DNA from: Niabella sp.
GTDB taxonomy: Bacteria > Bacteroidota > Bacteroidia > Chitinophagales > Chitinophagaceae
Length of the DNA stretch: 64,000 nt
Direction: 5' to 3'
Assembly (NCBI GenBank): GCA_027493055.1
Contig: JAPUDO010000006.1
Location: forward strand, 1-64,000
The notes under the pieces are model-generated. The model worked only from the letters and a program-made list of their open reading frames with translations, searched no databases and was not told the origin of the DNA. How positions within the stretch are numbered: the stretch's first letter is position 1; the number at the start of each line of letters is the position of its first letter. Shown here one piece after another: positions 50,968 to 60,469 of this stretch. The position numbers were made by a program, and so were the translations under genes.

Positions 50968-53358
50968 TTGAAGCAATTCAAAGGAAAAACATTTAACCCG
51001 CTTCATTTTCTTTCCGCAGCCGTTATAATGGCATTTGTTTTTTCTTCCTGCACCCTGTTCACTATTGTCAAAAACGAACCGCCCAACAGGGCCTATATAT
51101 TTGAAACAAAGATCAATGTAAAAGATGAACATCTTAAAAAGCAGGAAAGATCCCGTTTGGAAGAGGGTCTTTCTGAACAATTGGATGACAGCATTGCAGC
51201 AAGAAAGCTGGATAAGGTTTTTTGGGAAGTATTAAAAAATCCGCAACCGCTTGATACGGGCCTTATCAGCAAGTCTTTGGAATATATGGACAACTATCTT
51301 GCAGCAGAAGGTTATTTTCATGATTCGATAAATTATGTTACCCGCATTAAAAATACCGGTAACCAGCAAAGAGCCTATATTGATTTTAATGTATGGCCCG
51401 GAAAAGTTACCCGCATTGGTGATCTTTCCTATACACTTCAGGATGATAGCCTGCAACACCTGGCCGATGAAAATATAAGCGACGCCCTTATAAAAAAAGG
51501 CGACCCTTTTGCCCAGGCACCTGTTTCGGCCGAAATGGACCGGCTGGTGGAACTATACCGCAATAATGGGTACCTGCTTTTTTCAAGGGCTAATTTGTAT
51601 GGCCTTTGGGATACCCTGGACCTTGACCTGCTGGACCTTGCACTGGATCCCCTGGAGCAGCTCAGTCACCTTAAAAAATTACAGGAACGAAAGGAGAACC
51701 CAACAGCCAGCCTGGATATAAGATATAAGCAATCTGGTGATACCGCCACCCTTCGAAAATTTTACGTAGGTAACGTAACAGTTTACCCCGATATAAGAAT
51801 GGATACTTCAGCCAGCGCAGAAAAAACCACTACCATCAGAAACGTAACCATTGTACAGGGCTCTAATAAATTCAGGCCTAAAATTTTTCCGCAATATATC
51901 TATTTAAACCGGGGAGAAATGTACAGGCAGGGCAGGTATATGCGTACCCTCAACAGGTTTAATAATCTAGGTACCTGGCGTTTGGTGGACATTGCTCCCG
52001 TACGCCGTGACCGAACAGATACCGTGGATTTTACAATGCGACTGACGCCCGCGCCTAAGTTCAATTTTACCACTAACCTTGAAGGCAGCTTCAGTCAAAG
52101 CGTAATAAGTGGCAACTTTGTAGGCCTGGGAGTAAATGTAGGTTTACAAAACAGGAATTTCCTGCGCAGCGCTAACCTGGCTACAACAAATGTTCGCTAC
52201 GGCGTGGAGCTGGGAGGCATCAACTCAAGAGATCTTATACAAACACAGCAGCTAAGCCTCAGCAACTCGCTCATTTTCCCCCGCTATGTTTTCCCGGGGA
52301 TGAAACAGTTCAACAATTCCTTTCGCGGTAATATACAATCCATTTTGAGTGTTAATGCAGCCAATACCGAGCGACGTTACCTGTTCAACCTTACCAGCTT
52401 CAATACATCGTGGGGATATGAATTTGCCTGGCGTGCAAAAGAATACAGCTTAACAAACCGCACCTTTAATCTTGGCGTAAAGATCCCTAACATTGAATAC
52501 TCTTATATCCGCAAGCGGGACAGCCTGCTCCGGCTCATTACCAATAACCCTTCCATACAAAATCTGTTCTCCGATGGATTGATCACTTCTGTGATCACAA
52601 ATTTCTCCATGCCCTGGAAAAGCGTCAATGAAAAAAGCATTAATGTATTAAGAGTAAATCTTGAAGCCTCGGGTCTTTTATCAGGGCTCATTCGTAATAA
52701 ATTTATTGATGACCAGCTATACCGCTTTGTAAAATTAGACGCAGAATATGCCAAACTGGTTAAGCTCACTTCCAAAACAGGATTAGTGCTCAGGGGCTTT
52801 GGCGGCATAGGCTATGAGCTTGATGCTACAGCCAATCCTTTAAAGAGGTCTCAACTGCCCTTTTTTAAACAATATTTCAGCGGAGGCCCTAATAGTATGC
52901 GGGCATGGCAACTGCGCAGGTTAGGCCCCGGATCTGCTGTAAAATATTATGAGAACGATCCCTCGGTTGATAATGAGATCATTGTTCCCGACCGTTTTGG
53001 CGATGTGCAGCTTGAAGCAAATATCGAATACAGGGTTCCGATATTCAGCATAGCCGGTATTCCTGTTAACGGTGCCTTGTTTACAGACATTGGTAACGTA
53101 TGGCTTTTGAAGAAAACGGCGGGCAGGCCTGAAGAAAGATTTAAGTTATCGCGCCTCGGCAAAGACCTGGCTATAGGGTCCGGAGCCGGCGTTCGGGCAG
53201 ATTTTGGCTTTTTTGTAATACGGCTCGACTATGCCTATAAAGTAAAAGATCCCAACCCATCTCCTAATTATGCATCGTACCAGAACAGGTTTTTTGCTTA
53301 CCCGTTTTTCAGAGGGAGCCAGCTGCAGGTGGGAATCGGATATCCGTTTATATTTTAA
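50968..53358 (+). CDS. BamA/TamA-family outer membrane protein (lipoprotein-type)
   Basis: About 796 residues from TTG 50968 (MKQFKGKTF...); the frame is open from TTG 50908. Signal region with a lipobox-like VFSSC, then POTRA-like repeats (about 40-330) and a C-terminal Omp85/surface-antigen barrel with GPNSMRAWQLRRLGPGS (the L6-loop-like motif) and a terminal aromatic, ...GIGYPFIF. It belongs to the Bacteroidota TamL/BamA group involved in outer-membrane protein or surface assembly. Assignment to TamL rather than BamA is favoured by the lipobox. Confidence 0.87.
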   Translation: MKQFKGKTFNPLHFLSAAVIMAFVFSSCTLFTIVKNEPPNRAYIFETKINVKDEHLKKQERSRLEEGLSEQLDDSIAARKLDKVFWEVLKNPQPLDTGLISKSLEYMDNYLAAEGYFHDSINYVTRIKNTGNQQRAYIDFNVWPGKVTRIGDLSYTLQDDSLQHLADENISDALIKKGDPFAQAPVSAEMDRLVELYRNNGYLLFSRANLYGLWDTLDLDLLDLALDPLEQLSHLKKLQERKENPTASLDIRYKQSGDTATLRKFYVGNVTVYPDIRMDTSASAEKTTTIRNVTIVQGSNKFRPKIFPQYIYLNRGEMYRQGRYMRTLNRFNNLGTWRLVDIAPVRRDRTDTVDFTMRLTPAPKFNFTTNLEGSFSQSVISGNFVGLGVNVGLQNRNFLRSANLATTNVRYGVELGGINSRDLIQTQQLSLSNSLIFPRYVFPGMKQFNNSFRGNIQSILSVNAANTERRYLFNLTSFNTSWGYEFAWRAKEYSLTNRTFNLGVKIPNIEYSYIRKRDSLLRLITNNPSIQNLFSDGLITSVITNFSMPWKSVNEKSINVLRVNLEASGLLSGLIRNKFIDDQLYRFVKLDAEYAKLVKLTSKTGLVLRGFGGIGYELDATANPLKRSQLPFFKQYFSGGPNSMRAWQLRRLGPGSAVKYYENDPSVDNEIIVPDRFGDVQLEANIEYRVPIFSIAGIPVNGALFTDIGNVWLLKKTAGRPEERFKLSRLGKDLAIGSGAGVRADFGFFVIRLDYAYKVKDPNPSPNYASYQNRFFAYPFFRGSQLQVGIGYPFIF

Positions 53359-53968
53359 GAAGTACATCCCCAGACCGGAAGTTATCGTGTAGGTAGATTT
53401 CTGACCTATTTTTATTAAGCTGATACATATCCTCTCTTTAGGGCAAGGTCATTTAGTTAAGTAAAAAAAATCCACAGGAAGATCAAATATAAAGGTACGA
53501 TCTCCCGGAGATTGAATCACAAGATAAATGGTGGTTATAAATGATGTGCATTTTAGATACTCTAGTATCGCGTAGCGATAAAACATTGATAGAATGAAAC
53601 ATTTAACAGCGTTTCTTGTGCCCCGTGTGGGGCACAACATTTGAATGGACGGTTTTGTTCCTTACGGAACAATATTAAATGAACGATCAGGATATACCAT
53701 CGATGCTTTGCGAAACATTTTGTTTCGTAGGACTATGTTGTAGCCTTTGGCTACATTTAAAAAGTAGCCAAAGGCCACAAAGTGGAGTTTCGGGACTACA
53801 AGTCCCGAAAAGCAATGTTAACTAAATTTACCCCTGGAGGAAGTGGCCGCAGGTTGGTCCGGAGACTCCTGTGGAGAGGGGTACATTCTTCCGCCCAGTT
53901 TAAACTCCTGCCACTCACTTTTTAGTTGGCTCTTTTTTAGCCTGTAAACTTTTCAACCTTTCAACTTA
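53359..53968. repeat. Cluster of short 3-4-nt-loop hairpins
   Basis: No gene in 610 nt. Hairpins: TATCGC-gta-GCGATA (53566-53580), TTGTGCCCC-gtgt-GGGGCACAA (53616-53637), TTGTTCC-ttac-GGAACAA (53655-53672), CGAAACA-ttt-TGTTTCG (53711-53727), TGTAGCC-ttt-GGCTACA (53739-53755), CCAC-aaa-GTGG (53775-53785), TTTCGGGACT-aca-AGTCCCGAAA (53788-53810). All arms differ. Confidence 0.8.
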
Positions 53969-54739
53969 TCAACTCTTCTCAAACAACCAGGGAATACGGC
54001 GGCGTTTTTTGATCTCGTAATTAGACGTAATGTATTTGCTGATATGGTTCATAGCCTCATCTATATCATCCGTAAGGAGCACCAGGTCAAGATCTTCCTG
54101 TGAGATCGTTCCTTTTTCCGCCATATCTTCAATCGCTACCATAAGGTCCGCATAAAATTCTTTCCCAAAAATCACAATAGGGAACTCCGTAATAGTTTTC
54201 GTTTGCACCAGGGTCAGCGTTTCAAAAAATTCATCCATGGTGCCAAAGCCACCGGGCATAATAATAAAAGCATAGCTATATTTTATCAGCAATGTTTTGC
54301 GGATAAAGAAATGGTCAAAAGTCACTGCTTTGGTCAGGTACTTATTATAATGCTGCTCAAACGGCAGCTTAATATTACACCCTACCGATTTACCGCCGGC
54401 TTCAAAAGCCCCGCGATTGGCTGCTTCCATAATGCCTGGTCCGCCGCCCGTCATAGTAGTAAAGCCTGTTTCGGCAATACGCCGGCCAAACTCCATTGCC
54501 TGTTTATAATAAATATGGTCTTCCTTGAACCGGGCAGAGCCAAATACCGTAATGCACGGCCCTACGAAATGCAGACTGCGCAGCCCTTTAAAAAACTCCC
54601 AGGCCACTTTAAACAAAAATATAAACTCATAACCCCGGCTCTTGGGACCTTCAAGGTACACTGCTTCTTTTGCCGGTATTATAGGCTCAGCAATCTTTTT
54701 CGCGATTTCTTTCTTCTTTTCTTCTTTTACAGCTTCCAT
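53969..54739 (-). CDS. LOG family protein (TIGR00730 Rossmann fold)
   Basis: A 256-residue protein. ITVFGSARF, FTTMTGGGPGIMEAANRGAFEAGGKSVGCNIKLPFEQ and MPGGFGTMDEFFETLTLVQTKT contain the PGG-x-GT-x-x-E motif of the LOG/lysine-decarboxylase-like family. Family members are cytokinin riboside 5'-monophosphate phosphoribohydrolases or nucleotide 5'-monophosphate nucleosidases. A Lys/Glu-rich extension precedes the fold. The stop lies within a TTGATAAGTTG repeat word, so the 3' end of the gene borders repeat DNA. Confidence 0.9.
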   Translation of the reverse strand: MEAVKEEKKKEIAKKIAEPIIPAKEAVYLEGPKSRGYEFIFLFKVAWEFFKGLRSLHFVGPCITVFGSARFKEDHIYYKQAMEFGRRIAETGFTTMTGGGPGIMEAANRGAFEAGGKSVGCNIKLPFEQHYNKYLTKAVTFDHFFIRKTLLIKYSYAFIIMPGGFGTMDEFFETLTLVQTKTITEFPIVIFGKEFYADLMVAIEDMAEKGTISQEDLDLVLLTDDIDEAMNHISKYITSNYEIKKRRRIPWLFEKS

Positions 54740-54835
54740 AACATTTATAAATAAACTCCTGCGAATATAAATTCAAAAAACATAAACAACAGTATAAAAC
54801 CGTTTAAGGCAATCCGAGTTTGCAATATGGCGCTC

Positions 54836-55384
54836 TTACCACCATTCCGCCAAGGGTAAATAGTAAAAGGCACTGTCTGTTTGAACCTGCCAGGGCGCCT
54901 GATGAAAATACCAGCACTCTTTGATATGGTCATAATCGCGTGCCAGGTTACGTTTACCCCATTGATAACTGATTTTGTATTCCCTGCCATTTTCGCTAAT
55001 AGTTCCAAATATCCTGGGATAGGAGTTGCCGGAAACTCCATTGGTGTATTGAACAGCTTTTTCTATATGGAACTTTGTGCCGATAGGCAGAACCCTGATT
55101 TTCTCTATATCGGGATCCTGCTGTTCCAGGCTCTGCCAGTTGGGATGCAGGCGGTCCAACAGGGTATAGGGATAATGCCGGTTTACATTCAAATAGTCCT
55201 TCTCCATACACAATACAGTTTCTCTGTTTAAGGTTACTGTTTTACCAATCCATTCTTTAAATGGAGGGTACCGGCTAACATTGGCAGATTTAGTTTTGAT
55301 TGTGGCATAAAGGAAAAAAATAAAAAGGGCAATTCCTCCAGCAATAACCCACATGATGATACGCGCTATTTTCTTTGCTGTCAT
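54836..55384 (-). CDS. Membrane-anchored hypothetical protein
   Basis: A 182-residue protein. One N-terminal helix (IIMWVIAGGIALFIFFLYATI, about residues 9-29), then a soluble domain (RYPPFKEWIGKTVTLNRETVL, IRVLPIGTKFHIEKAVQYTNGVSG, REYKISYQWG). Probably periplasmic. Not recognised. A function cannot be given. Confidence 0.75.
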   Translation of the reverse strand: MTAKKIARIIMWVIAGGIALFIFFLYATIKTKSANVSRYPPFKEWIGKTVTLNRETVLCMEKDYLNVNRHYPYTLLDRLHPNWQSLEQQDPDIEKIRVLPIGTKFHIEKAVQYTNGVSGNSYPRIFGTISENGREYKISYQWGKRNLARDYDHIKECWYFHQAPWQVQTDSAFYYLPLAEWW

Positions 55385-55627
55385 TCTTAAACTTTCCGTT
55401 AATTTTCAAATGGTTTGTAGAACTGCTTCGCCACCACTTTAAGTACAGGCAAGATAAATATTTTTTATGAACCCACACTGGCTATTCCCCTTCTTGCGCC
55501 GGGCTGAGCAAGACATCCCTCATTGCCATAGGTCAGATCTGCCGCGGATTTACAGTTCCGTGCTCCCGGTGATGAGCACTATTTGCAGGATACGCTTATT
55601 TTTGCGCACACACTTTAAGTAAACTAC

Positions 55628-56398
55628 ATGCGTATCATCAGCTATAACGTAAACGGCATACGCGCCGCCATCAAAAAAGGACTGCTGGATTGGCTGCAAA
55701 CCGATCCGGCAGATATTGTTTGCCTGCAGGAAACCAAAGCCGAAAAGGAAAATATCAACTGTGCTCTATTTGAAGAGCTGGGCTATGAAAGCTACTGGTT
55801 TTCTGCTCAAAAAAAAGGATACAGCGGTGTAGCCGTTTTTACCAGGATCAAACCGGATAACGTAGTGTATGGCACCGGCCACCAGGTAAGCGATGATGAA
55901 GGCCGCGTTATACAACTGGATTTTGGAGACATACGCCTGATCAATGCCTACTTTCCTTCAGGCACCAGCGGCGATGTAAGACAGGCTTTTAAATACATGT
56001 GGCTGGATGAGTTCTTTATATATTTGAATGACCTGAGGAGAAAGCATCCCAAACTGGTTATCTGTGGTGATTATAACATTGCACATAAAGAAATAGACAT
56101 TCATGATCCGAAAGGAAATAAAAAGTCGTCGGGCTTTTTACCTGAAGAAAGGGCGTGGATGGATAAATTTCTGGCAGATGGATATAACGATACCTTCCGG
56201 CTGGTACACCCCCATGAAGCGCACCGCTATAGCTGGTGGAGCCAGCGTTTTCCCAGTGTTCGTTTAAATAACAAAGGCTGGCGCATTGACTATATTACCG
56301 TTACCGATCCGCTGAAAAACAAGGTGGCGGATGCTGAAATATATCCCGATGTTAAGCAGAGCGATCATTGCCCCATTTATCTTAAACTGGATCTGTAA
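55628..56398 (+). CDS. xth: Exodeoxyribonuclease III
   Basis: A 256-residue EEP-fold AP endonuclease/3'-5' exonuclease: IISYNVNGIRAAIKKG (N-terminal Asn), VCLQETKAEKEN (metal Glu), YFPSGTSG, ICGDYNIAHKEIDIHDP (D and N of the active site), RIDYITVTDPL and SDHCPIYL (final D-H). It repairs abasic sites and damaged 3' ends. The stop overlaps the next ATG by 1 nt (TAATG). Confidence 0.94.
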   Translation: MRIISYNVNGIRAAIKKGLLDWLQTDPADIVCLQETKAEKENINCALFEELGYESYWFSAQKKGYSGVAVFTRIKPDNVVYGTGHQVSDDEGRVIQLDFGDIRLINAYFPSGTSGDVRQAFKYMWLDEFFIYLNDLRRKHPKLVICGDYNIAHKEIDIHDPKGNKKSSGFLPEERAWMDKFLADGYNDTFRLVHPHEAHRYSWWSQRFPSVRLNNKGWRIDYITVTDPLKNKVADAEIYPDVKQSDHCPIYLKLDL

Positions 56399-56718
56399 TG
56401 CAACAGGAAACCGCACTTATATACAATGTAACCAATAAAGTGTCCCACAGCATTCATAAAGAATGGCTGAAATGGATGCAGGAACATCACATTCCCGCAG
56501 TATTGTCTACAGGCTGCTTTTTTAAAGCTACTGTATTAAGGCTTAAAGAAATAGACGATGAAGAAGGGCCTACCTATGCCATACAGTACCATGCAGCCAC
56601 CGAAAACGATTATGAACGCTACCTTGCCGGCTTTTCTGCGGCGTTGCGACAGGAAGCTTTAGACAAATGGGGCAGCCAATTCATTGCATTCAGGACAGTT
56701 ATGCAGGTTGTGAATTGA
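56398..56718 (+). CDS. DUF4286 family protein
   Basis: A 106-residue protein: LIYNVTNKVSHSIHKEWLKWMQEHHIPAVLSTGCF and YAIQYHAATENDYERYLAGFSAALRQEALDKWG. It matches the small ferredoxin-like DUF4286 family of Bacteroidota. The role is unknown. Coupled to xth by a 1-nt overlap. Confidence 0.88.
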   Translation: MQQETALIYNVTNKVSHSIHKEWLKWMQEHHIPAVLSTGCFFKATVLRLKEIDDEEGPTYAIQYHAATENDYERYLAGFSAALRQEALDKWGSQFIAFRTVMQVVN

Positions 56719-56948
56719 ATGTGCATAAGATTTTTTTTGCTGTTTGCAAATCCAAAAAAAATACTATATTACTCTACAACCCTCTACAGCACTGCATTTC
56801 AGCCAAATATTCCTGAAACCCGCCACAGCAAAGCGTTTCAGCCAATTAAACTATCAAAACAACTCAGACCATCCATCATACTTTTTCTAAAATGCTTGCC
56901 ACACCTGTATTACAGGCGATTTACAAAAACATAATTATAACAAAATAT

Positions 56949-56981
56949 TTTGCTGGTATGCTTTAAAAGCCTCTAAATTTG
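56949..56981 (+). promoter_or_regulatory. Promoter of the HU gene
   Basis: TTTG (56949-56952), 21-nt spacer, TAAATTTG (56974-56981): a good Bacteroidota promoter. Upstream (56719-56948) is AT-rich without a convincing gene. Confidence 0.65.
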
Positions 56982-57012
56982 TTGCCGAAATAAAACTCAT
57001 AAAAATTTAACT

Positions 57013-57282
57013 ATGAACAAAGCAGAATTGATTGAAAAGCTTGCCAAAGATGCTGCAATCACAAAAACACAGGCAAATGCCACTTTAGACTCATTTGTAG
57101 AAGCTGTAACTAAGACTTTGAAAAAAGGTGATAAAGTAACTTTGGTTGGCTTTGGTACTTTCTCTGTTACTAAAAGGGCTGCACGTAATGGTCGCAATCC
57201 TCAGACAGGCGCTGTTATTAAAATTAAAGCTAAAAAGGTGGCCCGCTTTAAAGCAGGTAAAGAGCTTTCTTCTAAGATCTAA
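57013..57282 (+). CDS. HU family DNA-binding protein
   Basis: An 89-residue nucleoid protein: [28 protein letters not shown], then [28 protein letters not shown] with the DNA-binding arm ([12 protein letters not shown]), ending in [13 protein letters not shown]. Standard HU length (about 90) and layout. Followed by a strong terminator. Confidence 0.96.
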   Translation: MNKAELIEKLAKDAAITKTQANATLDSFVEAVTKTLKKGDKVTLVGFGTFSVTKRAARNGRNPQTGAVIKIKAKKVARFKAGKELSSKI

Positions 57283-57303
57283 CAGTAAGAAATCAAACGC
57301 TTT

Positions 57304-57334
57304 AATGCCTGGCACAACAGCCGGGCATTTTTTT
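57304..57334 (+). terminator. Rho-independent terminator after the HU gene
   Basis: AATGCCTGG pairs with CCGGGCATT (one G-T pair) across an 8-nt loop, followed by seven T. Confidence 0.88.
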
Positions 57335-57386
57335 ATGTCTACATAATATCCTGTCCCTCTCTGCCTCAAATATTTACCTTTGTTCA

Positions 57387-58010
57387 ATGGAAGATTTGCA
57401 GCAAATAGCCGAGTTCAGGTCATCACCAGAGCTTATCGAAAAATTATACCGGTACAGTATTCAGAAAAATTATGAAACAGGCAGTGTTATACTTAACGAG
57501 CGCTCCTATATCCGTTCTATTCCCATAGTAATGCGGGGCGCGCTTAAAGTGATCCGTACCGAAGATGACGGAAGGGAAATTTTACTCTATTATATTAAAG
57601 CAGGCGAAAGTTGCATCATGTCTTTCCTGGGCGGTATGCACAATGAGACCAGCAAAGTAAAAGCAGAAGTTGAAGAAACCGCTGAGATCCTGTTCCTGCC
57701 CATCGAGAAGGTTTCGATCCTTATAAAGGAGTACCCGCAATTCCTCGATTATATTTTCCGACTCTATCACAAACGGTTTGAAGAGCTTCTTGAAATGATC
57801 AACGCAGTAACATTCAAAAAAGTTGACGAAAGATTATTAGACCTGTTACATAAAAAGGCTACACTTACTCAATCAAAAACAGTACAGATTACCCATGAGC
57901 AGCTGGCTAATGAGCTGGGCACAGTGCGCGTAGTAGTTTCCAGGCTGTTAAAGCAATTGGAAGAAAACGGAGTGGTAAAGCTTGGCAGGAATAAGATCAC
58001 GCTTGTGTAA
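57387..58010 (+). CDS. Crp/Fnr family transcriptional regulator
   Basis: A 207-residue protein: cNMP-binding-like domain (NYETGSVILNERSYIRSIPIVMRGALKVIRTEDDGREILLYYIKAGESCIMSF) and C-terminal winged helix (ITHEQLANELGTVRVVVSRLLKQLEENGVVKLGRNKITLV). It lies 66 nt upstream of the persulfide dioxygenase-rhodanese genes on the same strand and probably controls them. Two Cys are not spaced as in Fnr. Confidence 0.9.
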   Translation: MEDLQQIAEFRSSPELIEKLYRYSIQKNYETGSVILNERSYIRSIPIVMRGALKVIRTEDDGREILLYYIKAGESCIMSFLGGMHNETSKVKAEVEETAEILFLPIEKVSILIKEYPQFLDYIFRLYHKRFEELLEMINAVTFKKVDERLLDLLHKKATLTQSKTVQITHEQLANELGTVRVVVSRLLKQLEENGVVKLGRNKITLV

Positions 58011-58076
58011 CTAAAGTAACCGTAACATTGAGCGCCCTTCTTCAAATTTGCATTATTGAATCAAAATAATACAACA

Positions 58077-59489
58077 ATGACAGTAGAACAAATTTATACA
58101 GGATGTTTGGCCCAGGGGGCCTACTACATCACATCAAACGGCGAAGCTGCCATTATTGACCCTTTACGCGAAACACAACCCTACCTTGACAGGCTGGCAA
58201 AAGACAATGCACGACTTACATACATTTTCGAGACCCACTTTCATGCAGATTTTGTAAGCGGCCATATAGACCTGGCCAAGAAAACCGGTGCGCTTATTGT
58301 TTACGGACCTACAGCCAGTCCGGAGTTTGATGCCATTGTAGCCAAAGACAACCAGGTATTTGAAATAGGCAACATAAAAATTAAAGTAATACATACACCA
58401 GGGCATACTATGGAAAGCTCCTGCTTTTTACTGATAGACGAGGAGGGAAAAGAAACCGCCTTATTCAGCGGCGACACACTTTTCCTGGGCGATGTGGGCC
58501 GTCCCGACCTGGCCCAAAAAGCAGCTAACTTAACCCAGGAAGAATTAGCCGGATTGCTGTACGACAGCCTGTATAACAAAATCCTGCCACTGTCCGATGA
58601 CATTACCGTATATCCTGCTCATGGCGCAGGATCGGCCTGTGGGAAAAATATGATGAAAGAAACCGTGGACAGCCTGGGCAATCAGAAAAAGATGAACTAT
58701 GCACTGAACCAGCCGGATAAAGCCTCTTTCATAAAAGCTGTTACGGATGGGTTGCTGCCGCCGCCTGCTTATTTTGGGATGAATGTAGCCATGAATAAAA
58801 AAGGGTACGAAAGTTTTGACGAAGTATTAAGCCACGGCATGAACGCTCTTTCTGTAGAAGAATTTGAGGCTGCCGCAGAAGCTACAGGCGCACTGATCCT
58901 GGATACCAGGAACAATGCAGATTTTTGCAGGGGCTTTATCCCCCAGTCTATAAATATCGGGCTGGCAGGTGATTTTGCACCCTGGGTAGGCGCTTTGATC
59001 ATTGATGTAAAACAGCCTGTGTTATTAGTTACCGACGCAGGAAGCGAAGAAGAAGCCGTTACCAGGCTGAGCCGCGTAGGTTTCGACAATGTTGTGGGGC
59101 ATTTACAGGGTGGCTTTGAAGCCTGGCGGAAAGCCGGCAGGGAAGTTGACCTGGTAGAGCGTATTAGTGCCGAACAATTGGCAAAGGAAATAAAAACCGG
59201 GGAAAGCCGGATCATTGACGTTCGAAAAGAAAGTGAGTATGCCGCTGAGCATGTTGAAGGAGCATACAGCAAGCCACTGGCCTACATCAACAACTGGATA
59301 AAAGATATCAATCCCAAGGAACATTTTTACCTGCATTGCGCCGGAGGGTACCGCAGCATGATAGCCGCCAGTATTTTACAGGCAAGAGGATACAGGAACT
59401 TTACTGAAGTGGAAGGTGGTTTTAAGGCTATAGTTGAAACCAATATAGCCAGAACCGACTATGTATGTCAAAGCAAAACGTTATCATAA
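58077..59489 (+). CDS. MBL-fold persulfide-dioxygenase-like protein with two rhodanese domains
   Basis: A 470-residue protein from ATG 58077 (TTG 58056 is upstream in frame). An ETHE1-like metallo-beta-lactamase domain (about 1-245; H54, H56, D58 and H63 in THFHADFVSGH, HTPGHT, LFSGDTLFLGDVGRPDL) is followed by a rhodanese domain without the catalytic Cys (VLLVTDAGSEE at the loop) and a second rhodanese domain with it (LHCAGGYRSM). Such fusions oxidise glutathione- or other persulfides and move sulfane sulfur. Overlaps the open frame of the next gene. Confidence 0.92.
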   Translation: MTVEQIYTGCLAQGAYYITSNGEAAIIDPLRETQPYLDRLAKDNARLTYIFETHFHADFVSGHIDLAKKTGALIVYGPTASPEFDAIVAKDNQVFEIGNIKIKVIHTPGHTMESSCFLLIDEEGKETALFSGDTLFLGDVGRPDLAQKAANLTQEELAGLLYDSLYNKILPLSDDITVYPAHGAGSACGKNMMKETVDSLGNQKKMNYALNQPDKASFIKAVTDGLLPPPAYFGMNVAMNKKGYESFDEVLSHGMNALSVEEFEAAAEATGALILDTRNNADFCRGFIPQSINIGLAGDFAPWVGALIIDVKQPVLLVTDAGSEEEAVTRLSRVGFDNVVGHLQGGFEAWRKAGREVDLVERISAEQLAKEIKTGESRIIDVRKESEYAAEHVEGAYSKPLAYINNWIKDINPKEHFYLHCAGGYRSMIAASILQARGYRNFTEVEGGFKAIVETNIARTDYVCQSKTLS

Positions 59490-59512
59490 CCCCAATCAAT
59501 AACAATACTATT

Positions 59513-59833
59513 ATGTTCGGATTATTTAAAAACCTGTTTGCCGCAACTGACAATAACCAGTTAAGCAATGCCCTTAAAGAAGGCGCCTTTTTAGTAGACG
59601 TACGTACTCCCGGCGAGTTCGCATCAGGAAGTGTAAAAGGAGCAGTGAACATTTCAGTTGATCAGATCGAAAGACAGCTCCATAAGTTTAAAGGCAAAAA
59701 ACACATTATTACTTTCTGCAGAAGCGGAGCCAGAAGCAGTCAGGCTAAAAGCATACTGGAAAGAAATGGCTTTCAAAATGTCATTAATGGCGGCACCTGG
59801 AGGAACGTCAGTCAGGCCGTATTGGCACACTAA
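59513..59833 (+). CDS. Single-domain rhodanese
   Basis: A 106-residue protein from ATG 59513 (23 nt after the MBL-rhodanese stop). The catalytic loop FCRSGARSS has Cys69; VDVRTPGEFASGSVKGAVNIS is the typical N-terminal half. It transfers sulfane sulfur and probably works with the upstream fusion protein. Confidence 0.9.
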   Translation: MFGLFKNLFAATDNNQLSNALKEGAFLVDVRTPGEFASGSVKGAVNISVDQIERQLHKFKGKKHIITFCRSGARSSQAKSILERNGFQNVINGGTWRNVSQAVLAH

Positions 59834-59953
59834 CAGGAAAAAAAGCCTTTAAATATTCGTTTTCCCGCAATAGTTCAGTGTGCAAACAGCTGTAATAAAA
59901 GCTTGTTTGTGTGCTCAATCACAGTTACATTTGCAAAAATTAAATTTTAAACT

Positions 59954-60082
59954 ATGGGAAGAGGCGATAAAAAAACCGCAAAAGGAAAACGTTTTAAAGG
60001 GTCTTTTGGCAAAAGCCGCCCTGCAATTTCTCCAGAGGTAAAGAAAAAGCAGGCAGCCAAAAAAGAAGAGGCAGCCAAGTAA
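59954..60082 (+). CDS. 30S ribosomal protein bTHX
   Basis: A 42-residue basic protein: MGRGDKKTAKGKRFKGSFGK, then SRPAISPEVKKKQAAKKEEAAK. The MGxGDKK..GK..KGSxGKSRP core matches the small Thx protein known from Thermus and Bacteroidota ribosomes. It has an extra Lys/Ala tail. ATG 59954 to TAA 60082. A terminator follows. Confidence 0.88.
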   Translation: MGRGDKKTAKGKRFKGSFGKSRPAISPEVKKKQAAKKEEAAK

Positions 60083-60110
60083 CTTAATACCTTCGGAAAA
60101 AGCTTATATA

Positions 60111-60138
60111 ACAGGAGTCTTTGCGCTCCTGTTTTTTT
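60111..60138. terminator. Terminator between bTHX and the DUF6686 gene
   Basis: ACAGGAG (60111-60117) and CTCCTGT (60126-60132) with an 8-nt loop and T-run. It lies between convergent genes. Confidence 0.85.
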
Positions 60139-60469
60139 ATGCCTGCTTAAAAAGGCACAACAGTTCCTGGGCCTTAATTTCGTTATCTGCCTCTTCAAGT
60201 GCCCTGGACAACCTGATCAGCTCTGAAGGCGTAAGTATTAAATGCACATCCTGCGAGGGAGTAGCGAGCATAATGATTTTTGAATCGGGGTTAACATGAG
60301 AGTAGGACTGCAGCGCTTTGTATTTTACCTGTTCGCAAAAAACATGGAAATCGGCTTCAACAAGGGTAAGCATTGTAGATACAAAGGCTACCTGGTAGTG
60401 CCCGCACTGCCTGCAGCGCACAACATAACCATCTTCGCCATAATAGAGGGATTGAAAATCGCAGGACAT
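60137..60469 (-). CDS. DUF6686-type small protein
   Basis: A 110-residue protein. YVVRCRQCGHYQVAFVSTMLTL has a Cys pair (C-x2-C) near the N-terminus, and SQDVHLILTPSELIRLSRALEEAD is near the C-terminus. I associate this layout with DUF6686, a Bacteroidota family without known function. The CxxC may bind zinc. The stop abuts the terminator shared with bTHX. Confidence 0.75.
   Translation of the reverse strand: MSCDFQSLYYGEDGYVVRCRQCGHYQVAFVSTMLTLVEADFHVFCEQVKYKALQSYSHVNPDSKIIMLATPSQDVHLILTPSELIRLSRALEEADNEIKAQELLCLFKQA

Noticed and set aside
56719..56934. 71-codon plus-strand open frame before the HU gene
   Set aside because: AT-rich, low-complexity translation directly after another stop and upstream of a clear HU promoter; no homology signal recognised.
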